Positions 1-11,905 are shown, counted from the stretch's first letter. The stretch: DNA of 64,000 nt from Acanthosepion esculentum (GCA_964036315.1 OZ038488.1:62502254-62566253); one strand, 5' to 3'. The notes: generated from the sequence alone by a model not told the origin. Translations and numbers: made by a program.

Positions 1-48
1 AATTTTTATCAAAAACTGTTACATTAGAACACGCAAGAACTTTGGTTC

Positions 49-362
<314 letters not shown>

Positions 363-369
363 CCCAATC

Positions 370-470
370 TATATATATATATATATATATATAGATAGAT
401 AGATAGATAGATATGTACATGTATATATATATATGTATGTATATATCTGTATATATGCATATGTATATAC

Positions 471-528
<58 letters not shown>

Positions 529-530
529 GC

Positions 531-564
<34 letters not shown>
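370..564. repeat. Compound TA / GATA / TG microsatellite
   Basis: (TA)n, then (GATA)5, then interrupted TA/TG, and finally (TG)n at 541-564. The 72-residue Tyr/Ile/Met-rich frame at 413-631 is only this repeat translated. Confidence 0.95.
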
Positions 565-565
565 T

Positions 566-1776
566 TGTTTTGTTATGCTTTCTACTTTGTTTACCTTATC
601 ACACTTGACTAAGTATCCTACGTATTTGTAATTGCTATTCTTCCTTCCATTAAAGTTGATAGTTACTTACTTTTAGATATAAGAAATTCTCTCACTCTCT
701 GTCAATTTCGTTAAAACCTACCACGTGTCAGGTGATACCGTTCCGTTCCATCTTAGTTAGTCCAGTTTGTAGTCTTCTGCGATTCTTTAAACGTTACATG
801 CGTATATCTTCTTTATTTTGGTTACGGTCCAAGTCTTTGATTTACTTAGACAGTGTCTGTTCGCGATCGGTGGCAATCTGCCCGCAGGTAGGAAGCAAAT
901 GCGGCTGGACCTTTGTCAGACAGGGAGCGTTGAATAACGTCACGGTATACATTTAGTATTGTCATTATTTTTTTTTTTCTGTCTTAAATAGATTTTTACT
1001 TAAATCCTGTTTCTCCGCTCCTAGTGCCAATATCTAAAATCAATGATATTGATAATGATAATAAAGCAATCTTTTCTTGTTAAAGTCATTATCGTCCAGA
1101 ACGAAGACGACCATATCTTTTCATTGAATAACTTGTTTATTATTATTATCTGGAAATAGCCTTGACACTTAAGGAAATTTAATTCAAAGTAGAGCTTCTC
1201 CTAGACCTGATGCCACCCAAAGCTATCGAATTCAGTCAACTTTGCTATTTGACCTCTTGCTTAGGATAGGGAAGATGGGTTTATACTATGCTGAAAAAGA
1301 TACAGCGACAGTGAAATTTACACGGTTACATATCATTTCTATTTACAATAACGTTTTCCCTGTACAAGGTCCGTGAGCCACTCAAGGTAGAGTGTTACAG
1401 AGTAATAATCACAGTTTATACCGATATGTGGGGAAGATAACGGTTAATCAAAGATTTGGACATGTTAAGAGTGTAGTGATCGGGGAAGCATCCTCGTAGG
1501 AGTTTGTTTCGCAAAATAGCAGTTCAGGTGAAAGAAGCCGCTTGAGTGGAACTTATATCTCACCAATACGAAGGAAATGAGCGTGGTTCAGTTCAATATG
1601 CATTGTGGGCCTTAACAGTGAAGGTAATTTTTGTGTGGATCAGGCAACACGAGTACCAATAAAAAAAATTATTTTATCGACTCATGCTGCGCCATGTTGT
1701 CTATTGATGATCTTTATGTGTGAAATGACGTCTGACGTAAAAATAAAAATAAAAAGCTGACTACAGTAATATTTGG
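566..1776. other. No recognisable gene
   Basis: Mixed-composition DNA. The 74-residue frame at 732-956 has no motif I recognise and no coding signature. I see no RNA gene or clear repeat here. Confidence 0.4.
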
Positions 1777-1925
1777 GGAGTGGGGATGGTGAAATGAATA
1801 TCTATGATGTGCAGAAAGTGAATCTGCTGTGCCGAGTTCCGCTCGATTCTATTTCGTCACTTCGCACTAATGCTCTTGGAAAAGGCATGAATCCATATTC
1901 CCCCAGCTAGGTATTTACTCTGTCT
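1777..1925 (+). mobile_element. tRNA-derived SINE, family A (degenerate)
   Basis: The segment aligns by eye with other family A copies in this window. A tRNA-like A-box region (GGTGAAATGAATATC) is followed by a B-box-like stretch (CGAGTTCCGCTCGATTC). The family body then follows, with the block GGAAAAGGCATGAATCC. That block is shared in slightly changed form by the copies near 9.8, 36.7, 44.0 and 55.6 kb. Older and more diverged than those copies. Confidence 0.55.
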
Positions 1926-3043
1926 CCCCACTAAGACGCGGTGTGATACAAGGTCATTTTAAGGTGGGATTCTGTGCGCGTACACCCGGGCTGGGAACAA
2001 AAATTGCCCCAGCTATGCTTAAATATAATATTCCTCCAGTTATGTTTAAATAGTAGAGTAGACTGGGCTCTCATGCCTTGAGTCGGCGACCAGTATAGGA
2101 GAAGGAAAACTCTGACATTCAAAATCAGACTAAAGTTGGTTTGACTGCTGCTCTGGTTGTGCTTCTACGATCCTAACGCACAGTAATACTCATTGAAGAA
2201 ATTGGACGATGTACGAATTAATCTTAGTTTAGACAAAGAAATCTTCGGTCTGTTTGCAAAGTTTGAGTACAAATTAGCATGCAGTCTCTCTACCGCCACC
2301 AACGACACAAATTCCTACTCGAAATTAGATAAAAATTGATTTATATGGGAAAGATATCCGAATAATCCGTAACCTTTACTGTAGAAAAAAGAATCCTGTA
2401 AGCAAACAGAAAACGATTTCAGTGAATATATAGGAAATAAACCTTATATCCAACGCAATTGCATACTCCCATGCATAACATTAAAACGCGCCGAAACTTT
2501 ATTTTCTACCCAACAACTGACAATATTACAAATATTCCAAAAAGATTCCACAAGTAAACACGAAGTATCTATTGGTTAAAAATTAACAGCATTGCGTAAA
2601 ATATTTGACCAATTAGAGAAAACTAAAATCCTATTTTTCTCGTGTCTACTCTCAGAAAAATAAAATTCTTATAACAACGCACAGATTTCGACTTTCAGGG
2701 AGCGGAGATGCGGCTGTCACCAAGCCGAACACAAGAGAAGACATGGTTACATAGCGAAGCGCGATTGAAATATTTGTTGGTGTCTTCAAACGAATCATGT
2801 CTAACAACAAAAACAGAGAGAGAGAGAGAGAGTTAGTGAATCTTTATTAACGATAAAAATCTTTTTCTAAACCTTGTTTTTTCCGTGCCCAAAGATTTTA
2901 TCTCGAAGACTATTTTTAATACTTTCTAACTCTTTTGAATTCATGTACATATGTTTGTAACAATATATGATTTATTTAACAGGCATGAGAACATGATTTC
3001 TTTATTTTTATTTTATTACTGTTTCGAATTCGGATTTTTATTA
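1926..3043. other. No recognisable gene; short (GA)n
   Basis: A 63-residue minus-strand frame at 1931-2122 has no recognised motif. A short (GA)n tract lies near 2813-2832. Otherwise AT-rich sequence with nothing I can name, up to the mariner insertion. Confidence 0.4.
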
Positions 3044-3045
3044 TA

Positions 3046-4328
3046 CAAGGTAACCAATAAAGTTCTGTCCGTTTTTTGATTAGTCATTGAATGAAGTTGA
3101 AATATATACGAAATGCGTGTAGCAATTGTTTTCAAATTCGGACAGACGGAAGTAGGACCATCAGGCGTTATAAAAAACACGCTCACCGTGCCCGGTCATC
3201 AGTTATAAGCCGGACAGCTGTGAGAAGGTTGGAAGTGTCTAGAGATCTCGTTCGGGGCTGTTTGCTTTACGATTTCAAAGTGGGCTTATCAGCAGCTGCA
3301 TCAAGTCGCCGAATATGTCAAGCGTTTGGGGATAGTGTTGTGTATGAACGTACTGCAAGGCGCTGGTTTCGAAAATTAAAGACGGGAGATTTGTCTCTCC
3401 ATGATGAGCCTCGCAGTGGACGACCACATGTCCTGAATGACAGTGTCCTGAAGGCGGCCATAGAAGAGGAGAGTAGTCTAACGTGTGGTGAACTTGCAAG
3501 ACAGTTCAACGTTTCCGATGAAACAGTTAGACTTCACATGCACCGCCTAGGTAAGACGTACAAACTAAACAAGTGGGTTCCGCAAACGCTTTTGGAGGTC
3601 CACAAGGGACAACGAGTGGCAGCCTGCGTATCGCTGCTTTCTCGCCACCGTACCGCATCCTTATTCAATCGCGTGCTTACCAGTGATGAAAAGTGGGTTC
3701 TGTACGAAACTCCCAAGTGTCCCAGACATTGGTTGTCTCCTCAGGATGCTGTCCCTCACACCGCAAGACCACATATGCACCCACGCAAGATTATGCTTTG
3801 TGTCTGGTGGACAGGTGTCAAGTGGTTCATTATGAACTGCTACCAACGGGCCAAACTGTCACTGGAGACATACTCGCAGCAATTGAAACGTGTGCAACAG
3901 GCATTGCGCCAGAAGGAGCCAGCACTGGTGTATCGCAAAGGTGTGCTTTTCCTCCATGACAACGCCAGGCCGCATGTCGCGCGAGTGGTCAGGGTTACCA
4001 TACAGCAACTTGGGTGGGACACTTTGTGCCGTCCACCTTATTCACCTGACCTTGCGCCATCCGATTACCACCTCTTCCATTCCTAGATAATCATGTTCGT
4101 GGGAAATCCTTCACCAATGAAGCAGACTTGCGCAAAGCCCTCACGGACTTCTTTGCGCCCCCCCCCCCCCGAGTTCTATCGCAAGGGCATTGAACAGCTG
4201 GAGACACGTTGGCAGAAGGTGCTGGATGCTGATGCCGATTACTTCGAAGACTAAATATAAGTTACACATACTGTGAAGCATTTTCTTTTTTTCCTTTAAA
4301 AACGGGCAGAACTTTTTTGGTTACCTTG
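3046..4328 (+). mobile_element. Full-length mariner element
   Basis: A 1283-bp element, the usual size for mariner. The terminal inverted repeats are about 33 bp: the left begins CAAGGTAACCAATAAAGTTC and the right is the complement of CAAGGTAACCAAAAAAGTTC, with only a few mismatches. A TA dinucleotide sits immediately outside both ends (3044-3045 and 4329-4330), which is the target duplication of this superfamily. The interior carries one plus-strand transposase gene with several reading-frame breaks, so the copy is structurally complete but not expected to be autonomous. Confidence 0.95.
3229..4254 (+). pseudogene. Mariner transposase (DD34D), inactivated
   Basis: Mariner transposases cut and paste their own element at TA sites. 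The expected order is visible: an N-terminal helix-turn-helix region, the linker motif DEPRSGRP, a second HTH, then the catalytic core. The acidic residues are in TSDEKW (codon 3685), HDNARPH (codon 3958) and PSDYHLF (codon 4063). The last two are separated by 34 residues, as in mariner DD34D. The open frame actually runs from 3091, but family homology begins at LEVSRD. I infer that the original start was the codon now reading TTG at 3229. Four breaks are visible: a pair of compensating indels at about 3805-3870 that scramble roughly 20 residues, a shift near 4072 that gives a stop at 4086, and a run of 13 C at 4168-4180 that is one base out of phase. The expected C-terminus ends at about 4254, about 340 residues in all, close to the family norm. 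Confidence 0.9.
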
Positions 4329-4330
4329 TA

Positions 4331-4625
4331 GAAAAACCTGGACGACTGAATTGCCTACTAATACACAAAAATAAAATAAAAGTATAAATTAGAAAGACAA
4401 TGTGTTTTTTTCACCGGATTTATTTTATGGAACGGGCAAGAGGATCCGGAAATCAATAGAAGTCTTGTCAGGATTTATTAAGATACGCGAATGACAATGT
4501 GCTAAAAACAATCTGTAATAACACGTAGACAAATTAGTGAACAAAATAAAATCTGGAGTAATTATCAGATTCTCTTTAAGAACACTGACTATTTTTAAAC
4601 CTCAAATTTGCACGAAGAGGAGAAA
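4331..4625. other. No recognisable feature
   Basis: AT-rich spacer between the mariner and the long-TIR element. No motif seen. Confidence 0.4.
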
Positions 4626-5250
4626 TACGAGGTTAAAATCAAAAATTGTTCACCCTTTCGTCATAACATATCTTTAGCTTTGTCACACTGCCATCTGCTA
4701 ATGCGTACTTATAGTTGGTATTATTGTGGTCACGTGATCGCGCTAGGTGTCTTGCTGCTGTTACAGTGCAAACACGACCGCTCCGCTAGCAGTGTGCACC
4801 AAGGAGGCACAAAGAGGAGTGTTCCGATTTCTTTGGTCGAAAGGTGTGTCAGGGACTGAATTCAATTCAACGGAGGTTTTTAACACAACACGGCGACAGT
4901 GAGCTAAGGCGTAGAAGTGTGTATGAGCGGATCGAGAAGTTTAAATGTGTCCAGACAAGCGTGACACAGGGAGAAGGGGCAGGACGAGAAGACTCAGCAA
5001 ATGGGGAGATGGTAGCAAGGCCTTCTGCATATTCTGATCACTGCTCTTTGTCCCTCCTTTATATACACTGCTAGCGGAGCAGACACGTTTACACTGTAAC
5101 GGAAGCAAGGAAACCGGCTCCATCAAGCTCAAGTATAATTTAGCGGCCGCAATAGAACAAACTATATTCAAGCATGAAGCAGAAAGCAGTGTGACAAACC
5201 TAAATATATTTTATGACGGAAGCCACGATAATATTTTACTTAAGCTCGTA
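4626..5250 (+). mobile_element. Long-TIR mariner-derived element, copy 1
   Basis: About 625 bp with terminal inverted repeats of roughly 200 bp each (about 4626-4840 and 5030-5250). Blocks such as CCGCTCCGCTAGCAGTGT and TTTGTCACACTGC occur in inverted form in the other arm. The middle encodes fragments of a transposase N-terminal region in changing frames: RFLWSKGVSGTE, then TQHGDSELRRRSVYERIEKF. These resemble the N-terminal DNA-binding region of mariner/GVQW3-like proteins (family resemblance from memory). No catalytic core is present. A related copy lies at 54031-54566 and keeps a better left end. Confidence 0.7.
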
Positions 5251-6707
5251 CATTGAAAATACTCCTCCAATACACTAATTATCAACGAGAAAAACTGCTA
5301 ATTATTCAACGAGAACAACCACCCGTAAAATATTTTAAAATAGAAAAGCAGGGGAAATAATCGCCATTAAAAATCGTCTTTTTTATTTGAAACTAAAAGT
5401 TGTCAAATATAAAGAGCTTGTCACGCCTAGTATTTCCATTTTTGCTATTTCAAAACACACCAGATTCAAACAGGTGGGTTTTAGAAAATGAACAGTCAGT
5501 ATTATGCAAGAGCTGATACAATTTTTGTAAAGAGACATTTCATTTATTTTCGATATTAAATATAAATAATTGTTTTCAAGTGGCTACGTTGCCATCGGGT
5601 TTAAACCCAGTTTGACCCGTGCATATCGCATCAATTTCTCCTAAATATCAACTCATAATTATCGCCTTTTCCGAATTGACAGAAATACGCAAATTAATCA
5701 CGCTTACAACGCGATGTTCAATTGTTTTATACTTGAAATTTAGGGTCAAGGATGTGCAATTTGGAATGAGCCTATAATTACGAAATATATCTAAAAAAAA
5801 AAAGGTTGCCTTTATTCAAACGAAGAAAAATACGCCCCATCTAAGTGTAGTTTTCATGTGGCTGGATATTTAGATGTCGATCTGACCACCTTTCATAAGA
5901 AACGCTGCCAAATGAATGCAAAACTAGAACTTGAAATTGATACAACAAAGAAATAATTATAATCTGATCAAGTAAAGGCTTAATGCGTCAAATATTTATT
6001 TAATTAAATAATTTTACTTAATTAAATAATTTAACTAAATAAATTTATTCAAATTGTTTCTGATCTTAGCTGCAGGAAACGTAAGAAGCAATTATGGTGG
6101 TTATAAGCATTAATGCTGCATTTTGTAGGTCTATATAAACATGTTTATACAAAGCGTTTAATTATTACAGAAATGTTCAAATTTCATCGACGTGCAATTA
6201 AGAACGAATAAAATATAGGTACTTTCACGAAATCGCTAAAAAAATTCAGCATACCGTGAGAAAAACATGCTACAAATGTAATGAAAACGTAGTTTTATCG
6301 TCAAAATCTTTGTATTATTATTAAGAGGAAGGATCAAAATATTTTTTAATATTTAATTACATTTATTTAATCCTTTTTAGAACATTCAAAATTTTTATTA
6401 AAAAAAGTTTTTCTTCCGTTAGCAGTTGTACTAACTTTTAGCATAGTAAATGTTAACCTCTTTTTGCGGTGACAGGCACATTAATTTTGAAATTATTGCA
6501 AAAATCAAATAATTGTCGGATTTTAATGAAATTCTCAGGACTTATTCACAAATGTATGAAATTATTTTCAGATTTTTTTATTATAAATATATATATTAAT
6601 ACATCGAAATAAGAGAAACGTCTCTTTACAAAGAATGTTTACGCTGTCTGTTCATTTTCTAAGGCCCATCTGTTTGATACTGCAGTATTTTGAATTTTTT
6701 TTTTTTA
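5251..6707. other. No recognisable gene
   Basis: AT-rich DNA, including a TTAAATAATTT-type simple stretch near 5998-6045. No coding, RNA or element signature seen on either strand. Confidence 0.4.
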
Positions 6708-7290
6708 AGCTTATCACCCCAAGCAAAGCTGGAAGCCTCTAGCACGCAAGGGGTTACAGAAGGTTTGGAGGAAGAGCAGATAGGAGTGGTAAAAGAGAGG
6801 ATGTGGAGAAAGATAGTGGATCGATCAAGGCAAGGGGGTTACAGAAGATTTGGAGCGAGAGCAGATAGGAATGAAAGGTGAAAGGATGTGGAGAAGGGAA
6901 GTGGATAGATCAAGGCAACTGGAGATGTCGATTGACGTTACACTTAAATAGTTGGAGATTGTATTTGTCAGGGAAACAGGAATAGGGAAGGGAGTTCCAC
7001 AGGCGAGATGTGCGAGACATGAAGCTATTGGAGTAGAAGAGACGTCTACATCTAACAGTTTCAACGGTGAAGGGGTGGGAACCGAATGCCAGCCTCGTAG
7101 GACGTTTAAATTCATGAGGCCTAGGGACCAGCGAAAGCAGCTCCTCGGAGCAATTACTGTGAAAGTATTTGTAAAAAAGACAGAGCGAGGCAACGTCGCG
7201 TCTGTGAGTGAGCGACTGCAGACGAGATGACAGATCAGGGCCAATTACATTGCATATCCGTCTCCGGATCTTATCAAGAACAAACAGCAG
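6708..7290 (-). mobile_element. 5'-truncated jockey/CR1-like LINE, 3' end (copy 1)
   Basis: The minus strand encodes the extreme C-terminus of a non-LTR retrotransposon polyprotein, downstream of the reverse transcriptase. Landmarks are LDKIRRRICNVIGPDL, CLFYKYFHSNCSEEL and TSRLWNSLPYSCFPDKYNLQ. The same segments recur at 33690-34926, 49510-50075 and 57893-59150, which defines one family in this window. The 3' end is marked by the shared block TTGCTTGGGGTGA (here 6713-6725, complement). This copy is cut at the 5' side near 7290, typical of incomplete target-primed reverse transcription, and no RT domain remains. Confidence 0.85.
6747..6915. repeat. 84-bp tandem duplication in the LINE 3' region
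   Basis: Two diverged units start with CAAGGGGTTACAGAAGGTTTGG (6747, shown here only as a landmark) and its relative at 6831, each ending in GATCAAGG. The LINE copy at 33.7 kb has a single unit, so the duplication is specific to this copy or its lineage. Confidence 0.75.
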
Positions 7291-8489
7291 GGGAACAAAA
7301 AGGGAAGGTGTAAGCGTGATAGGTTGTCTTTGTTTTGCGATAATCCCTTTCTTCTCCCGGCTATGTGTTAAGTAGTAGAACTGGAAAAATTCTTCTTCTC
7401 TAAAAACTGTTAACGCAATATCCATTCAAAAACATAATAATTATTCGTACAATACAAAATATATTTCAACTTTAAATAAGCTCAAATGGTATTAAATATT
7501 CTTTTGGCTCTGATGTCATTAAAATCGTTTTCAAGTGGCTACAATAACATTGTGCTTTAACCAAACTTAGTCCGAACATATGAAATCAATGTCTGCTAAA
7601 TATGATTCTTCAGAATTTTAGATCCTTCCGAATTGACAGAAATATAAAAATGGTATTATATATGAACCACTCAGCTGGATTCAGAAATACTTAAAAAATT
7701 ATTCAATAAATTGAAAGAAAAAAAAAAGGAACTGTTTCTACTATTCACTGTCTTTTTAAGGACAGCAAATGTTTTGACTGCTCGAGTGAGAGGGTTCACA
7801 TAATAACCGGACATTTTGAATGAAGACTTTCAAGGAAAGCAAGTCCTCTTTAATTAAAATATCGATATGACACCATCTCCTATTTACCATTGTTCTACAT
7901 GCTATTAAAGGATTTATGAATTACTTTCTAAATCCCTCGCTGGGCAGAGTTCAAGAACAGATTTAAAAGAAAACCATTATAAAATATTATTTTCAAGGTT
8001 TACCATCCCCCGTCACTTAAACCTATAACGCAACATAATTTCATCACATAAATCTTATCTCAGTTGGCCTTCTTCCAGATCAGTGCACGCTTAATAAATA
8101 TCGATTCATATTTGTGTCTGTCAATCATAACTGATTTCAAATGAATAAAGCAACGTTTTAGCATAAAGACATTTGCCAAAGCCTTGAGTGTCGGTAGTCA
8201 AATCGACGTGCGGTGATCGAAACATTTCTAGGAAGAAATCCCCGCCGTGATATTCGTCATCAAAAAAATAAGGTTCAAATAAGCATGATGTCAGACAATG
8301 GTGCCCGCGATATAACTGTAATCTAAATTGAAAGCATTTGTCAACACGGACGTGATAGAAAGCAGTGAATACCAGGATGGGGATCCCACCAGTAAATTAA
8401 TCAACCTCATTTCATGAAAGGGTACTGACTTTCAATCTCAGTAACAAAGACTTAAAGAAGGCTGATTTGAAAATATGTTTCAGTCTGTC
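7291..8489. other. No recognisable gene
   Basis: AT-rich DNA without a coding or RNA signature that I recognise. Confidence 0.4.
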
Positions 8490-8640
8490 GCTCAATCGCA
8501 GTGAATGCTGGATAACTCCCTCACAGATGAAGAGGAAAAGCAAAAGTGATATGATTCTACAAAAGGATGCCGAGAATAATATGGCCGAAATATATGAGCA
8601 ACGAAAAACTTTTGAGGAATATGCGAATGACTAATTAAAA
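8490..8640 (+). mobile_element. RTE-type LINE fragment
   Basis: A short piece of the conserved C-terminal region of the RTE-like family seen at 24.5-25.4 and 46.7-47.4 kb. The remnant words NECWITPSQMKRKS and FEEYAND fit the family block ECWTISS-MKR...EATEMWFYR. About 150 bp survive with many substitutions. Confidence 0.55.
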
Positions 8641-9122
8641 GAAAAACTTGTACTTCCAACGAATGATTTATTTCATGGAAATATTTCAACTAGCCTTGGT
8701 CACTCCTTTAATTTGAGTAAATCAATGCAAAGAAAATAAAAACGTAGAAATTAGAAACGCATAAGAATCCAAATCAATGGAAAAACCGAGTTGATGACGT
8801 TTACAAAGTAAGAGCTTACGCTTTTTCTTTAGCAAGGTTCATGCCTTATTCGTATCAAAGTTAGGACGCTTGTTTAAAATGCGTATGACTTGATTTTTAC
8901 TCAATGTTACAAAAGAATCGCTGAATATAGAATCGTTTCCAAAGTGGAAGCATTTAACAAATCCGTAAGAAATTTTGTTTATGACAAAACCAGATGTATA
9001 GTCTACCAAGACAGGGAAATTAAGCATTCCTATTCGACCCCAACACACACATATATGACGCATTCGGCGGGGAGCGTCTTTTTCAACCTTTGATAATTTT
9101 GCAGTAATACGTACTTAAAGGT
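8641..9122. other. No recognisable gene
   Basis: No element or coding motif recognised. Confidence 0.35.
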
Positions 9123-9451
9123 ACACTATTTACATTATTCGGACTAGTGTCCTCATCTTTGTCGCCATATTTATTACAACTTTTCGGCCATTATACTCTC
9201 CGGCCTTCTTCAGGTGGTTGGAATGTCGAACTGAACCCTTTGTTCCGCTCACTGGGGTAGACTGTTCAAGTTGCACGTGCCATGTTTAATGGATATCCGG
9301 CCTTCTTCAGGTCGTTGGAATGTCGAACTGAACCCTTTATTTCGCTCACTGGGATAGATTGTTCTAGTTCCACGTGTCATATTCAATGGATGGAGGACAA
9401 TAGTCAGAATAATGCAAATAGTGTACATAATACCTCATCTCAGAAATATAG
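9123..9451. repeat. Inverted-ended repeat with two 97-bp tandem units
   Basis: The ends are inverted: ACACTATTTACATTATTC at 9123 pairs with GAATAATGCAAATAGTGT ending at 9424, and the pairing continues through GTCCTC/GAGGAC. Inside are two 97-bp tandem units, 9200-9296 and 9297-9393, each starting CCGGCCTTCTTCAGG. The flank 9425-9451 (ACATAATACCTCATCTCAG) belongs to the same family, because it recurs inverted at 11362. No protein is encoded. It may be a retroelement terminal region, but I cannot name it. Confidence 0.75.
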
Positions 9452-9704
9452 ACACGTACATAAATGTTTTTGGTAGTTTTGAACATTTCTTTTCATGGTT
9501 ATCCGTAAGCAATTGCATATGTAGGACTACCTTACACTTAAGTAAAATAATAACAATAATAATATTTATTAAGAATTTATTACAGGAAATATCAAGTTTT
9601 AGGGAAACCTTGTTGGCAATTATGTATTTAGTTCATTCAGTTATGTGGCATGTGGGATACACGTTAAGGCAATCCTGTGTCGTTCGATACATAACTGACG
9701 AGGC

Positions 9705-9890
9705 AGATTTTTTCCCGCAGTAGGTTGTCATTTCTTTCTATGGTAGACAAAGTATAGTTGGGAGGGGGTAGAAGAAGAGGATTCATACCTTTCCCAATTG
9801 TATTAGCACGGAAGTGAATGTAATAGGTTCGAACTCGGCTCTCCAATTCCTCAGTCCGAGCCGCTATCCATTTTAGATACATAAAAAATA
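9705..9890 (-). mobile_element. tRNA-derived SINE, family A
   Basis: Read on the minus strand: an A-box region (AAAATGGATAGCGGCTCGG), a B-box (GAGTTCGAACC), then the family body GGGAAAGGTATGAATCC. It ends in CCTACTGCGGG, shared with the copy at 36.6 kb. Polymerase III-type internal promoter boxes are recognisable but degenerate. Confidence 0.8.
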
Positions 9891-10449
9891 AGTCAAATAA
9901 TATAAATTTTGATGCTAGATTCGATTTTTGTTGGGTACTTTTCATTTTCTCCTTTGTTACTGTGACAGCATTTTAGAATATTTTGGCTGCAATGTTAAGT
10001 TTCCAAACTTTACGCTCTGTTGCCTTTATTCGCCATTGTTGTTTTTAGATCGCTTTCTTCCAGTTATTTTGATGGGCAACAGCGAAATTCTGAAACTTAG
10101 AATGGCCGTATTTCATTTCAAAATAAAGCCTGTAAAAAGGAATATTTTGAATTAATATATGAGCAGAGATAAAATGCTTTTGACAAAAAAAATTCAATGA
10201 TTTCACTATAATTATGTAATAATACTGTAATGACATTCCGCAGACAAATCTACGGTTTATATTACCTCATTTCCTTGAAAAGTTACGAACTATAAACCTA
10301 AATTGAGCTTGATATATTGTGATATCGGCACTATTTGTTTTGTAACATACTTGGATATGATATAATAGAATAATTTGCAGTGAAAAAAACCAATATTTGA
10401 TGTTTTGTTACATACGCCCGTCCTCCGCCGAACGCGTCATATATATTAC
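9891..10449. other. No recognisable gene
   Basis: Two overlapping short frames (9928-10155 plus, 10045-10236 minus) have no recognised motif. AT-rich spacer. Confidence 0.35.
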
Positions 10450-10915
10450 TAGCAGCATGGCCGGCGTTGCCCGTGCTTGATTCAAAGATCGTACGACTCA
10501 TACAGCAATCGCTATCACTTGACTTAAAATATTTTTGCCCTTCTTTGCCTTTAAAGGAGTGCTCTTTGCTGTGTTGATGTTGCTACACGCCTTACTTCTT
10601 GCCTAGCTCAGACTGCAAATTTTTTATAAGCTCTATACTAAACATTAAATCTGTTACGAAAAAAGGACTAAACAAAATGAACACAAAACGATCAGCTTTA
10701 AAAAAGGAGTCGTAACTGGAAAAACCGAATGAAAAAAGAATGTTAACAACAAATACTTTTTCACACCCAACCCAGTTCTGCTGAATCAGAATCAACGTTG
10801 AGTTTAAGCAACCGAATGAGCCAATTGGAGTAAAGTGCCATGCAGATTTAAATTTTCCCACTTGTGACGAATGCAGCTATCGATTTTTTTTTTGCATGCT
10901 ATCATGCTAGTTAAC

Positions 10916-11020
10916 ATTCGTGTCAGTCAGCTGTTGGCTCTCCCGCTGGCCAATAGAATCTTCCTGCCTATTCGTGGCAGCCAGCTATAGGCTCTCACTA
11001 TGACCAGTAGAAAATGGCCA
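10916..11020. repeat. Two 54-bp tandem units
   Basis: Units start at 10916 (ATTCGTGTCAGTCAGCTGTT) and 10970 (ATTCGTGGCAGCCAGCTATA). Both continue with GGCTCTC and CAATAGAA/CAGTAGAA. Confidence 0.75.
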
Positions 11021-11183
11021 CAAACTATATGAAAACTGCCGTAGAAGGATGAAAAAATCGATTATTTCCTCTATCGATCGGAGTTGGGAAATGCAATGTC
11101 GGTCTTGGCCTTCCCACTAACTTGGAGCATGTGCATGTAAATTTTGGTGCAAATCCGTCGAAAATTGCGGCCGTGCATTCGTT

Positions 11184-11196
11184 ACACACGCACGCA

Positions 11197-11232
<36 letters not shown>
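11184..11232. repeat. (CA)n microsatellite
   Basis: CA repeat with CG interruptions at its start. Confidence 0.95.
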
Positions 11233-11233
<1 letters not shown>

Positions 11234-11361
11234 CCTGCCTTTTATAGATAGAGATACAGCATAGCTACACATCTCTCCACTTCTGTTTAACTTTTGAAAA
11301 TCCTAGAACTGTGAAACATGTAAAAGTACTGTAAATAAATATTCTTAAAGACTCCAGTTCT

Positions 11362-11470
11362 GTCTATATTTCTGGGATGAGGTATTGTAATTATTTACAC
11401 TATTTACATTGTTCACACTGTTGTCCTCATCTTTGATGCCATATTCACGATATTTCGGTCGCCCCCTTAA
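11362..11470 (-). repeat. Half copy of the 9.1-9.45 kb repeat
   Basis: The block CTATATTTCTGGGATGAGG, then TTTACACTATTTACATTGTTC and GTCCTCATCTTTGATGCC, matches the 9.4-kb repeat, partly in inverted orientation. The tandem 97-bp part is absent. Confidence 0.65.
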
Positions 11471-11822
11471 GATAAGACTGCAAGAAAATCGTAAAGCCGT
11501 AACACGAGGGGAACCAGAAAAGTCAGGCGTAGCTGACCACATATGAAGGGAAAAGGGAGATCATCGCCCCTCCCCACTGGAATGAAGTTCAAATAACAAA
11601 GAAAATCACTGAAACATACCAAAACTTATGAAACCAGCACATATGCTAAGCTACAAATATCTTCTAAGCTAGCCAAACATAGAAATGAATACAATATGGA
11701 AACTAGTAATACGGAGAAAAGCAATAATAACAACAAAATTGCGATATGAGCTCTAGTAAAAAAAATATATATACCGAGACATTAAGTCTATAGATCCCCA
11801 AAATTCACACACTAATACCCTT
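11471..11822. other. No recognisable gene
   Basis: AT-rich spacer; no motif recognised. Confidence 0.35.
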
Positions 11823-11905
11823 AAGACCACATGGTCCAGTGGATAAAATCGCTGGTTGGATCCAGTGACTTGACTGAAAGAGTTGAGAGTTCAATACCTT
11901 GCTAC
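11823..11905 (+). mobile_element. tRNA-Arg-like SINE head or pseudogene
   Basis: GACCACATGGTCCAGTGGATAA resembles the 5' half of animal tRNA-Arg (a GACCGCGTGGCCTAATGGATAA type), and GAGAGTTCAATACC fits a decayed B-box. No convincing cloverleaf remains. A related sequence is at 50091. A SINE head is more likely than a functional tRNA. Confidence 0.45.

Larger units (their letters stand above)
10450..11255. repeat. Composite repeat opening with a GGCGTTGCCCG motif
   Basis: It begins ATTACTAGCAGCATGGCCGG followed by CGTTGCCCGTGC, a block type I associate with widespread non-coding repeats of invertebrates. It ends in a (CA)n tract and TATAGATAGAGAT. A partly similar opening, ACTAGTGTACCCGTGCC, occurs at 36881. 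The boundaries are approximate and the class (for example Helitron) is not established from the sequence. Confidence 0.4.

Noticed and set aside
413..631. Tyr/Ile-rich small protein frames here and at 12.3, 22.0, 36.3, 36.8, 39.0, 55.2 and 55.6 kb
   Set aside because: Each is translated TA, CA or GATA microsatellite with no other coding evidence.
6952..7230. 92-residue plus-strand frame
   Set aside because: Antisense of the LINE C-terminus, which is recognisable on the minus strand and repeated in three other copies.
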